A DNA stretch of 16,084 bases, from positions 1-16,084 of the forward strand of contig JAOUEB010000005.1 of the NCBI GenBank assembly GCA_029858925.1, written 5' to 3'. Under the pieces are notes generated by a model. It had not been told where the DNA came from. It made no database searches and worked only from the letters and a program-made list of their open reading frames with translations. This document shows, piece by piece, positions 7,196-13,988 of the stretch. The translations under genes were made by a program, and so were the position numbers. The stretch comes from Nitrospira sp. (GTDB lineage: Bacteria; Nitrospirota; Nitrospiria; Nitrospirales; Nitrospiraceae). Positions within the stretch are counted from its first letter, which is position 1. Every line of letters starts with the position of its first letter.

Positions 7196-7226
7196 TCGTG
7201 AGGCGTGAAGCGTAAGGGGTTAGGTG
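7196..7226. repeat. Short low-complexity repeat in the mpa-dop spacer
   Basis: The spacer between mpa and dop reads TCGTGAGGCGTGAAGCGTAAG on the plus strand and then GGGTTAGGTG. Its TGAGGCGTGAAGC (7199-7211) recurs exactly at 1997-2009. CGTGAAGCGTA (7204-7214) recurs in reverse complement at 2104-2114. The GTAAGGGGT-like part resembles 5391-5422. It occupies the position where a ribosome-binding site for dop would be expected. Confidence 0.55.
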
Positions 7227-7227
7227 T

Positions 7228-9000
7228 TCAGATGATTTGATTCACGAGCCGCTCTTCAGACTGCCTGCCTCGGCGGAACGAAGAAATGCCGACCACCTGC
7301 TCTGGATGATGGTCCAGGAGTTTCAACCACTCTTCAGCCGCATCGTCCGGCGGCAACATCTCCCCTTGGCGGAATTCCTCTGTCACGGATTCGAACAGAT
7401 CCTCGGCCAGCAGACCGGCCGGCGCGCCCGATTGAATCGTCCGCTCGATCGCCTTTTCCTTCGCGCGCTGCACGATCGACGAGAGGATCGCCCCGCTCAC
7501 CAGATCGCCACGATAGAGCACGTTGTTCTGGCCGTTCCGCAATCGGATGGACAACAGCCGGTTCTCATCGGCCCGTTTGAAGATGGCTTCAATGGTCTCG
7601 TCAACCAAGGAGGCGACGGCTTGACGCTGGTCACCGCCTCGTTTGGAAACCATGGCCTGGTCCAACGGCAGATCTTCCGTCAGATACACCTTCAAGATCT
7701 CAGCCGCCGCCTCACGATTCGGCCGCGCGACTTTGATCTTCCGATCGATGCGGCCTGGCCGAAGCACGGCTGGATCGATGAGGTCGGGCCGGTTCGAGGC
7801 CAGAATGATCACGACATCGTGCAATGACTCGATGCCGTCCATCTCGCTGCAGAACATCGGCACCAGCGTATTGGAAATATTGAAGGAGCGCATCGCGCGT
7901 CTCGTGCCCAACACCGACTCCGCCTCGTCGATGAAGATGAACGGCAACGCGCCCGCTTTGCGTCTCGCCCGCGCTTGGGCAAAGAGATCGCGGACCATCC
8001 GCTCGGACTCTCCCAGCCACATATTGAGAATCTCGGGACCCTTCACATGGAGGAATGCTCCGCTCGTGACCGGAGGGCGCCCGCCTGTTGCCTTTGCATC
8101 ATCCTGCTGCGACTGGCCCATCAGCTTGGACAGACTTCCGGCCGCGGCCTGCCCGATCAGCGTCTTGCCGCATCCGGGAGGACCATAGAGCAGAAATCCT
8201 TTGGGTTGGGAAAACTTGAACTGCTCGAACGTCTTCGCATGGAGCAACGGGTACTCGACCGCTTTTCTGATGGCCGCAATCGCTTCGCGCTGCCCGCCGA
8301 TCTGCTCCCATGTAACCTTCGGCACTTCATCGAGCACATGCTTGCCGGAGGTCCGATCCGCGAGTTTCTCGATCGCAATACGATACGCGGGATCGATCCG
8401 AACCTCATCGCCGGCCTTGAGCTCGATTCCAACCAAGTCGGTGGACCGCTGCAAGATCAGCGGCTGCCGGCCCATTTCCTGTTCAAATCGCAGCCGTCCA
8501 TCGGGCATCGCTTCGGCCAGCTTCAGAATCGGCCCGTTCCGGTCATAGCCGAGGGTCTTGATGACGGCATAGGCTTCATTGACCAGGATCTGCGCCCCAA
8601 TCTTAAGGTCATCGGCTGTGACGCGCGGATCCACATTGGCATAGTACTCGGCCCCGCCGACCAGAATGCGCGCGAGCCCTTCGCCGGGGATCTCCAGCAA
8701 CGTGCCGATGCGGTTCGCCGGCGCGGTCAGTTTGGCCGTCACCTCGCTCAGCTTCTTGAATTCGGTATCGCGCTGTTGATTCGACGCCGCTTCCAGCATG
8801 ACGGCATGACGGAGCTTGTAGAGAATGTTCCGGCGAGGGTCTTCTTCTGGAATCGACTCCAAGCACTGCTCAATCAGGGCAAGTGGGTCGATCCCTATTC
8901 CTTGCCCTGCCCCTGACCGAGCGCCGCGCGCGCTATCTTGGCGGTCGCTCCCATGGCCTGGTTGTTGTGTGCCGCTATCGGTGGAGCGATGGTCGCCCAT
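7228..9000 (-). CDS. mpa: Proteasome-activating AAA+ ATPase Mpa/ARC
   Basis: Hexameric ATPase that captures Pup/UBact-tagged proteins, unfolds them and feeds them to the 20S core. The 590-residue product has a disordered polar N-terminus, a helical, probably coiled-coil segment (about 55-95) that in the family binds the tag, OB-fold region(s) (about 97-220), then one AAA+ domain with Walker A GPPGCGKT (273-280), an aromatic pore loop in NMWLGESER, Walker B FIFIDEAE (354-361) and the arginine-finger region RPGRIDRK. The C-terminus is ERLVNQII; mycobacterial Mpa ends GQYL, so the tail is diverged at the Tyr. ATG 9000 was chosen because GAGG lies 8 bases upstream; the GTG at 9009 lacks a site. 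First gene of the operon, with an extended -10 promoter upstream. Confidence 0.93.
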   Translation of the reverse strand: MGDHRSTDSGTQQPGHGSDRQDSARGARSGAGQGIGIDPLALIEQCLESIPEEDPRRNILYKLRHAVMLEAASNQQRDTEFKKLSEVTAKLTAPANRIGTLLEIPGEGLARILVGGAEYYANVDPRVTADDLKIGAQILVNEAYAVIKTLGYDRNGPILKLAEAMPDGRLRFEQEMGRQPLILQRSTDLVGIELKAGDEVRIDPAYRIAIEKLADRTSGKHVLDEVPKVTWEQIGGQREAIAAIRKAVEYPLLHAKTFEQFKFSQPKGFLLYGPPGCGKTLIGQAAAGSLSKLMGQSQQDDAKATGGRPPVTSGAFLHVKGPEILNMWLGESERMVRDLFAQARARRKAGALPFIFIDEAESVLGTRRAMRSFNISNTLVPMFCSEMDGIESLHDVVIILASNRPDLIDPAVLRPGRIDRKIKVARPNREAAAEILKVYLTEDLPLDQAMVSKRGGDQRQAVASLVDETIEAIFKRADENRLLSIRLRNGQNNVLYRGDLVSGAILSSIVQRAKEKAIERTIQSGAPAGLLAEDLFESVTEEFRQGEMLPPDDAAEEWLKLLDHHPEQVVGISSFRRGRQSEERLVNQII

Positions 9001-9041
9001 GGAGAACACCTCATGTTGGACTGGAAACGGTGACAGAAGCC

Positions 9042-9050
9042 ATTATACCA
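9042..9050 (-). promoter_or_regulatory. Extended -10 promoter of the proteasome operon
   Basis: On the minus strand the sequence reads TGGTATAATGG, a perfect TATAAT preceded by the TG-N extended -10 element, about 40 bases before the mpa start codon. The hexamer 17 bases further upstream (TCTGTG) is a weak -35, which is usual when an extended -10 is present. Predicted transcription begins about 9034-9036, leaving a leader of about 35 bases. Confidence 0.6.
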
Positions 9051-9169
9051 GTCAGGCATCTTAGCACAGACTCTTTGCCGCCCGCCTAGCCCGGATTGCC
9101 GTGTAGACTACAGCCGCACTCGTCTCCCTACATGCACCGAACCGTGACTACTCCGGGGTGCTGCGGAGG

Positions 9170-9241
9170 GAGTTGTGAGTTTCGGGTTTCGCAGTATCAG
9201 AGAACATGCCCAGAGAATTTGAAACCCGAAACATTTTCCAT
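9170..9241 (+). repeat. Interspersed repeat element, copy A
   Basis: GTTTCGGGTTTC (9179-9190) and GAAACCCGAAAC (9221-9232) form a perfect 12-base inverted repeat around 30 bases. The whole element aligns with the reverse complement of 3649-3727. It lies in the 300-base spacer between htrA and mpa, upstream of the mpa promoter, and could also fold as a terminator for htrA. The rest of the spacer (9051-9169 and 9242-9300) shows no gene. Confidence 0.7.
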
Positions 9242-9300
9242 ATTCCTTTGGAAGACATTTCCAGATGAGCCATCATGAATCACGCAAACCAAGTTGACCG

Positions 9301-10431
9301 TTAATTTACCGCCTGAAGCGTCACTTCGACGGACTGCCGCTTCTTGTTTCTGACCACCTCCACCTTCACTCGATCGCCGACTTTGTATTTCTCCATCGCA
9401 TCCATAAGATCGTCCACCGTCTCAACTGGCTTTCCATCGACCGCCACCACCACGTCGCCGAGTTCGATGCGCCCGGTGGCGGTTTCACGCACACCGCGCA
9501 GCCCAGCCCGGTCGGCGCTGCCCCCACGCGTTACCTTGCCGATAACCAGCCCCTTGACGCCCCATCGTCTGGCTATCGAATCGTGAATCAATGACACGCC
9601 CAAACCAGGCCTGATCAATTTGCCATGCTTGATGAGCTCAGGAATGATTCGATTGACCGTATCGACCGGCACAGCAAAACCTATACCGGCATAGGCGCCG
9701 CTGGGGCTGACGATCTGCGTATTGACGCCGATCAGACGCCCTGCGCTATCGAGCAACGGCCCGCCGGAGTTGCCTGGATTGATCGCTGCGTCAGTCTGGA
9801 TAACTCCCTCGATCGTCCGGTTCGACATCGATTTGATCGTCCGGCCAAGGGCGCTCACCACGCCGGTCGTCAGCGTATGGTCGAGCCCAAATGGATTGCC
9901 GATGGCCAATACTTTTTGTCCAACCCGCAAATCGTGCGAGGTGCCGATGGCCAGCGGCTCCAGTACAGTCTCAGACGCCTGAATTTGTAACACCGCCAGA
10001 TCCCGATCCGGATCGGCGCCGACCAGCTTGGCGGAATATTCGCTGCGATCGGCCAGGGTGACTTTGATCGAGCTGGCTCCATAGATCACATGAAAATTGG
10101 TGACGATGTGGCCCTGCTTGTTCCACACAAAGCCGGACCCGGAGCCCTGCGGAACCTCCATGATGTCCAACGACCAGAAGTCGCGCTGAATCGCCGTGTT
10201 CGAAATAAAGACGACCGATTTGGTCGCGCGCTCGAACACCGACATCGTCGCCCGCTCATCCGGCCCCAATTCAGCCGGCACCGGAGTGACGGGACGCGGC
10301 TTTCCCTCAATCCCCTCATACGAACCGCCCAGAGGGCTACCCCATTCCGCTGCTCCAATCTGGGTTGAAAAGAAAACCAGTCCAAGACTGGCCACTGCTC
10401 CAATCACAGACGTTCGTGGCCGACCCACCAT
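9301..10431 (-). CDS. HtrA/DegP-like periplasmic serine protease with one PDZ domain
   Basis: Trypsin-like protease of the HtrA/Deg family, expected in the periplasm for quality control of envelope proteins. The 376-residue precursor has a signal peptide (MVGRPRTSVIGAVASLGLVF, cleavage near AAE at 27-29). The protease domain has His114 in TNFHVIYG, Asp144 in DPDRDLAVLQ and Ser222 in PGNSGGPLL, so the triad is complete, and a single PDZ domain follows from about residue 270 (RPGLGVSL...GDVVVAVDGKPV). One PDZ and a cleavable signal make it DegS/HhoA-like in layout rather than two-PDZ DegP. The start is 2 bases after the stop of the YjbQ-family gene, so the two are co-transcribed. Whether it cooperates with the proteasome operon downstream is unknown; they probably have separate promoters. 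Confidence 0.93.
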   Translation of the reverse strand: MVGRPRTSVIGAVASLGLVFFSTQIGAAEWGSPLGGSYEGIEGKPRPVTPVPAELGPDERATMSVFERATKSVVFISNTAIQRDFWSLDIMEVPQGSGSGFVWNKQGHIVTNFHVIYGASSIKVTLADRSEYSAKLVGADPDRDLAVLQIQASETVLEPLAIGTSHDLRVGQKVLAIGNPFGLDHTLTTGVVSALGRTIKSMSNRTIEGVIQTDAAINPGNSGGPLLDSAGRLIGVNTQIVSPSGAYAGIGFAVPVDTVNRIIPELIKHGKLIRPGLGVSLIHDSIARRWGVKGLVIGKVTRGGSADRAGLRGVRETATGRIELGDVVVAVDGKPVETVDDLMDAMEKYKVGDRVKVEVVRNKKRQSVEVTLQAVN

Positions 10432-10433
10432 CG

Positions 10434-10856
10434 CTATTCACCCATGATTTGAAGAATCAACTCGCGCCGGCGGGCCCTCGTATCGAAATCGACCAGGACA
10501 ATCTGCTGCCAGGTCCCCAACAGCAGGGCGCGACTCGAGAAGGGAATCGTTACCGACGGCCCCTGCAATTGCCCCCGCAGGTGGCTGTGGCCGTTGTCTT
10601 CCCCAGGATTTCTCCGGTTGTGTTGCCAATCAGGGTCCGCCGGCACGACACGGTCCCAAAAAGCTTTGGTATCGGCTCGAATGCCAGGCTCGTCTTCGAT
10701 GATCATGACCGAGGCCGTGGTATGCTTCACAAACACCGTCACAATGCCGGCAGCCGGCCCGGCCTCGGCCACGGCGGATGAGACCTGCTTCGTAATGTTT
10801 TCAATCTGCGTGCCGCCCGCCATCTCGACGTGAAGGGGAATGGTCTTCACGGCCAT
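10434..10856 (-). CDS. YjbQ/UPF0047 family protein
   Basis: A 140-residue protein of the YjbQ (UPF0047) family, some members of which show weak thiamin-phosphate-synthase activity in vitro; the true role is not settled. The family signatures are KHTTASVMIIEDEP, the DNGHSHLRGQLQGPSVTIPF block and LGTWQQIVLVDFD, with conserved His and Asp residues likely to bind a ligand or metal. Length is normal for the family. The start is the ATG whose A overlaps the TGA of the HD-domain gene (TGATG), with AGGAGGT just upstream; a GTG one codon earlier is possible. It sits between the HD-domain and htrA genes in a tight operon. A soluble cytoplasmic protein is expected. Confidence 0.92.
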   Translation of the reverse strand: MAVKTIPLHVEMAGGTQIENITKQVSSAVAEAGPAAGIVTVFVKHTTASVMIIEDEPGIRADTKAFWDRVVPADPDWQHNRRNPGEDNGHSHLRGQLQGPSVTIPFSSRALLLGTWQQIVLVDFDTRARRRELILQIMGE

Positions 10857-11731
10857 CACGTACCTCCTGATACCAAACCACGCAAATACTGCCGTTCCTG
10901 TTTGCTCAACGGACCTCCCCGCGCCTCTTCGAGAATAGCATCGAACATCCCTTCGCCGGCCAAACTGCGCAACGCCTGCATAACTTCATCGCTCAGAATG
11001 CCCTCTCCTGACAGCTTGCCGAGATAGGCAAACGCGTCGGCCAGCGTTTCCTTCTCCCGAACATAGTAATCGCGCCCGCGCTGCCGATTACTGTAGGCCT
11101 CGAACTGTTCGCAGGCAACCAGAATTTCCGCCAACTGCTTGACCCAGAGTTGCGCCGACGTCAACCGCTCAGGATAGTAGTAATAGAGCATCACGAGCTG
11201 CATCCAGGGAGCCCAGGTGATGCCCCATTCGTTCATCGCGGGGCGAACGGCCCGCAGACGCCGTGCCAGGCGGCGCGCATACCCCAGGCGCATTTCCACC
11301 TGTTCAGCCGCCCAGCGGTCCATCGTAATGCCGGCTGCCTCCAGATCACGGCGATACAACGAGAGAAACGCCTCCGTCTCACGGCCATACTTCGTGTTCG
11401 GATGCACCGCGCGCCATTCACGCGGTCTCGTGGGAATCTGATGCCGCCTGGCCCACGACCAAATCTTCCCGAAGAGCCGGCGGTCTAGTCCGGCTCGGCC
11501 CAGGTCATGCAGCAGGCAGGCAATCTGATACGAACAGACTCGCTCGCGGGGATGCCCCAACCGAGCGGCAACCGCCGCACACATGCGGGCTGTCCGCACG
11601 GCATGAGGTCGATCATATCCGCGGATGACCGCCCCCTGTTTGAACGGATGCGGATAGTCGTAGAGCCGCATCAGCCTAGTGACCAGCGGGCGAGGGATGA
11701 CGAGAGGCGCCGATAGAGAACTGGTTGGCAT
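10856..11731 (-). CDS. HD-domain protein (HD-GYP-like, diverged)
   Basis: HD-superfamily putative phosphohydrolase, about 291 residues. Visible are RPHAVR with a first His, then CLLHDLGRAGLD with the His-Asp pair, and later ILVACEQFEAYSNRQRGRDYY, which aligns with the ILAVADxFDALTSxRPYR segment of HD-GYP proteins but has Glu where the metal-binding Asp normally stands. The GYP motif itself is not seen. So metal binding may be altered, and cyclic-di-GMP hydrolysis cannot be assumed. The start is uncertain: ATG 11731 is given, a GTG at 11818 and an ATG at 11671 are alternatives, and none has a good ribosome-binding site. It is first in the operon with the YjbQ-family and htrA genes and is divergent from the HIT gene. 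Confidence 0.8.
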   Translation of the reverse strand: MPTSSLSAPLVIPRPLVTRLMRLYDYPHPFKQGAVIRGYDRPHAVRTARMCAAVAARLGHPRERVCSYQIACLLHDLGRAGLDRRLFGKIWSWARRHQIPTRPREWRAVHPNTKYGRETEAFLSLYRRDLEAAGITMDRWAAEQVEMRLGYARRLARRLRAVRPAMNEWGITWAPWMQLVMLYYYYPERLTSAQLWVKQLAEILVACEQFEAYSNRQRGRDYYVREKETLADAFAYLGKLSGEGILSDEVMQALRSLAGEGMFDAILEEARGGPLSKQERQYLRGLVSGGT

Positions 11732-11843
11732 AGTTGGGGTCGAGCCGGAATCTACGAGAGGCGCACGCGACCGGAATGCAGAATATCGTCGGGCCAAACA
11801 GGGTGTCAAGGCGGCCACGCTCGCGCTCTTTCTAGAACTTTGC

Positions 11844-11849
11844 TATGCT
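11844..11849 (+). promoter_or_regulatory. Possible -10 box for a leaderless HIT transcript
   Basis: TGC-TATGCT forms an extended -10-like element whose predicted start point (about 11856-11857) falls 2-3 bases before the HIT ATG. The gene has no Shine-Dalgarno, which fits a near-leaderless message. The hexamer matches the consensus at only 4 of 6 positions. Confidence 0.3.
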
Positions 11850-11858
11850 GCGGCTGCC

Positions 11859-12287
11859 ATGACCGATCCTTCCTGCAATGCCTGCGCAAAGACCTGGCCC
11901 AGAGCCGATCATTTCATCGCGGATCTCGGCATCTCGAAGGTCTACCTGCATGACGATCAATTCTTCGCCGGCTGGACCGTTGTCGTCTTTCAACGCCACG
12001 CGACAGAACTCTTTCATCTGGCGCCGACAGAACGGATGCAATTGATGGAAGACGTCACCCTGGTCGCCAAGGCGCTCGCGCAGGCCTATGGGGCCACAAA
12101 GATCAACTACGAACTCCTCGGCAACCAACTGCCGCACATCCACTGGCATCTCATCCCGCGCCAGGCAAACGACCCCGCCCCCCTCGAGCCAGTCTGGCGG
12201 GTGCCGCATACCGCTGTCCTTCGCGCAAGCCTCGAACTCCGAAGTGAAATCCAGCGCATTCAAAAAGCCATTGAAACCGCGCGCTGA
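11859..12287 (+). CDS. HIT-family nucleotide-binding hydrolase
   Basis: Histidine-triad protein of 142 residues. HIT proteins hydrolyse or transfer nucleoside phosphates linked to various groups. The triad LPHIHWHLIPR places His93, His95 and His97 in H-x-H-x-H form, the preceding NYELLGNQ is the family substrate loop, and the N-terminal Cys6-Asn-Ala-Cys9 matches the zinc-binding CxxC of many HIT proteins. The start is the ATG reading MTDPSCNAC; reading further upstream (to 11679) would run through the promoter region of the divergent HD-domain gene. No ribosome-binding site is visible. Its last 28 bases overlap the open frame of a CstA remnant on the other strand. Cytoplasmic; physiological substrate unknown. 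Confidence 0.9.
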   Translation: MTDPSCNACAKTWPRADHFIADLGISKVYLHDDQFFAGWTVVVFQRHATELFHLAPTERMQLMEDVTLVAKALAQAYGATKINYELLGNQLPHIHWHLIPRQANDPAPLEPVWRVPHTAVLRASLELRSEIQRIQKAIETAR

Positions 12288-12598
12288 CCGAGAATCGCGC
12301 CCCCGTCGATCGCGGCAAAGTGATGGCCTAACAACACGACGTTATTGGTGGGGTGAACATTCACGCCGTCGTTCAGCCGAACAGCGGGCGTCACACGCTG
12401 ATTATTAAGTCCGACAACCTGCCTCGCCAACCACCGGCCATAGAAGCGATGGGCCGGCACATAGATGCACCCAGCCGCCACGACCAGCCAGAGACCGTTT
12501 ACTTTTTCGCGAGGACTAACGAGGCCAGCGACAAAGGCGGGGGCGACAGCACCAAAAATCGCCATCAGTCCCCACATGAGAAGAAGTACGTGTCGCAC
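12260..12598 (-). pseudogene. Truncated carbon-starvation protein CstA, N-terminal fragment
   Basis: The 112-residue reading frame matches the N-terminus of CstA, a large (about 600-700 residue) inner-membrane peptide/pyruvate transporter. Matching pieces are the first membrane helix, GLWLVVAAGCIYVPAHRFYG, VTPAVRLNDG and VLLGHHFAAIDGG (CstA: LWIVVAxxCIY..AYRFYG, MTPAVRHNDG, VLFGHHFAAIAGAG). The match ends at about 12300, right where the 3' end of the HIT gene begins, and the frame then runs antisense into HIT coding sequence. The other 500 or more residues are absent, so transport is not expected. The GTG start has no ribosome-binding site. This looks like a deletion or rearrangement scar. 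The gene name is known for the family, but the fragment is not functional. Confidence 0.7.
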
Positions 12599-12666
12599 GC
12601 GGGGCAGAGTAACAACCCCCCGACTGGTTGCACATCAACGTCGGCCTCGTTGCTCTTGTGAGCCAT
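12565..12666 (-). CDS. Possible 33-residue CxxC small protein
   Basis: An ATG at 12666 opens a frame reading MAHKSNEADVDVQPVGGLLL then CPACDTYFFSCGD and a TGA at 12565. The CPAC-x6-C ending is zinc-ribbon-like. There is no ribosome-binding site and the frame overlaps the start of the CstA remnant, so it may be chance or a relic. The remaining spacer to the M48 gene (12667-12728) shows nothing definite. Confidence 0.22.
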   Translation of the reverse strand: MAHKSNEADVDVQPVGGLLLCPACDTYFFSCGD

Positions 12667-12728
12667 TCTGGCATTCAAGACATGCGCCTCTTCTCGATCG
12701 CCGGCCTCACTCTTGATTCGGACGCATC

Positions 12729-13982
12729 TTAACGCGGGCAGGAAGAACTGAACTTCAGATCGGTTCGTTCCCAGAACTTGTCGCCGAGGGCAGATTCTAG
12801 CGCTTCGAGACGCTCCTCCGAGTAGGGGTGGTCAGCCGTCAATTTCTCGAGTGGCTTATCCGCTTGATTACGAGCCTGGCTGCCCCATATCCGCCGTTCT
12901 TCGAGTGTGTTCTTGAGTCTCGCAAAAATATTGTCGTGCGACAATCCTTCTTTGATGCCCATTGGGGATGCCCCAGCGGCAAGAGCCATCTGGGCTCCGA
13001 GCAGATCGGCCTGCAGTTCCTGCTCACGAGCGAACTGTGCCAACTGCGCCTTCAACTCGACCTCCCGATGCAACTCTTCCCTCGGAGTAAGGGACTGGGC
13101 CGTTTGGAACTTTTGATCGATGCGGTCGCGCACCTGTGTGAGACGATCCCCTTCCACAGGATCGAGACGGACAGAGTTCAGTTTCCTTTCCAACGCTTCT
13201 TGCACGATGAACTTGTTGTAATGATTGAGCTGGATGTGAGCAAGCTCGTGTCCGGCAACAAACAGGAGTTCAGATTCAGAGGGCGAGCGATCGAGATAGC
13301 TTTGGTCGAAGTAAATGGCTGTCGCGGTGGCCGCAGCCCCCATCCCACTCGGCTTTGCCAAGATGCGAACATCAACTGGCATGGCAGTTCGGTCTGACGA
13401 TGCCTGAATGCGTTCAATGATGGCTCTGAGCCGTTCCTCCATCACCGGATCCCGAATGAACCCGTACTCGGCTTCGGCGGCGTGATCCCAGCTTTGCGCA
13501 TGTCCACCCGCAACCCGAGCAAGCTGATCCCATGTCGTGCGCGCCAACTCATCCAAGGGAGATCGTTCCTTCCCTCTTGTCTCTGGAAGCAGATACTTGA
13601 TGGCCCGCGCGGTGAGATTGAGCTGGAGAGTTGCCAGGCGAATCCTCTCCTCGATCTTGGCAAGTGCTTCACGAGCCAGCGTCAACGCCCGATCCGCCTT
13701 TTCATGCGCCGCGTAATGGACGGGCCGGTCGCTCAAAGAACGGACAAAGGTTTCAATATCGGCGATCTTTGCCTGAGTTTTGCGCTTTTCCTCCAGCGCC
13801 GCCTCCTTCTCCGTTTGCCGGCAGGCGAGCAGTCGGTCAAGTTTGGCTCTCGCGGTCTGGCTTGGAGCCCCTATCTCGGCAGCGAACGACAACGTGCCGC
13901 TCCCGCCGATCAGACTCACGAGGAGGCACAGCCTGGGCAGGAGCATCCAAGTAAGGAAGGGGCAGCGGCTTGGAGTCGTCAC
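12729..13982 (-). CDS. Exported M48-family zinc metallopeptidase with N-terminal coiled coil
   Basis: A 417-residue exported metallopeptidase of the M48 (BepA/Oma1-like) type. A signal peptide (two Arg, a hydrophobic core MLLPRLCLLVSLIGG, cleavage near SFAAE) is followed by a charged helical region (about 45-125, probably coiled coil), then the protease domain. This has the zinc ligands and base HELAH (His245, Glu246, His249), the third ligand in ELQAD (Glu322, with Asp326) and a closing HPYSEERLEAL segment. Such enzymes act in outer-membrane protein assembly quality control, so a periplasmic role is inferred. The GTG start lies about 7 bases after the stop of the secreted coiled-coil gene; an ATG 12 codons later is an alternative, neither with a strong ribosome-binding site. 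It is the last gene of this minus-strand cluster. Confidence 0.88.
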   Translation of the reverse strand: MTTPSRCPFLTWMLLPRLCLLVSLIGGSGTLSFAAEIGAPSQTARAKLDRLLACRQTEKEAALEEKRKTQAKIADIETFVRSLSDRPVHYAAHEKADRALTLAREALAKIEERIRLATLQLNLTARAIKYLLPETRGKERSPLDELARTTWDQLARVAGGHAQSWDHAAEAEYGFIRDPVMEERLRAIIERIQASSDRTAMPVDVRILAKPSGMGAAATATAIYFDQSYLDRSPSESELLFVAGHELAHIQLNHYNKFIVQEALERKLNSVRLDPVEGDRLTQVRDRIDQKFQTAQSLTPREELHREVELKAQLAQFAREQELQADLLGAQMALAAGASPMGIKEGLSHDNIFARLKNTLEERRIWGSQARNQADKPLEKLTADHPYSEERLEALESALGDKFWERTDLKFSSSCPR

Positions 13983-13988
13983 GCTCGG

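Noticed and set aside
7975..8916. 313-codon plus-strand frame inside mpa
   Set aside because: Fully antisense to the AAA+ ATPase with intact Walker motifs; no protein family pattern seen in the translation.
9179..9232. Simple rho-independent terminator of htrA
   Set aside because: The 12-base stem has a 30-base loop and no T-run on the minus strand, and the whole block has a second copy elsewhere, so an interspersed repeat fits better.
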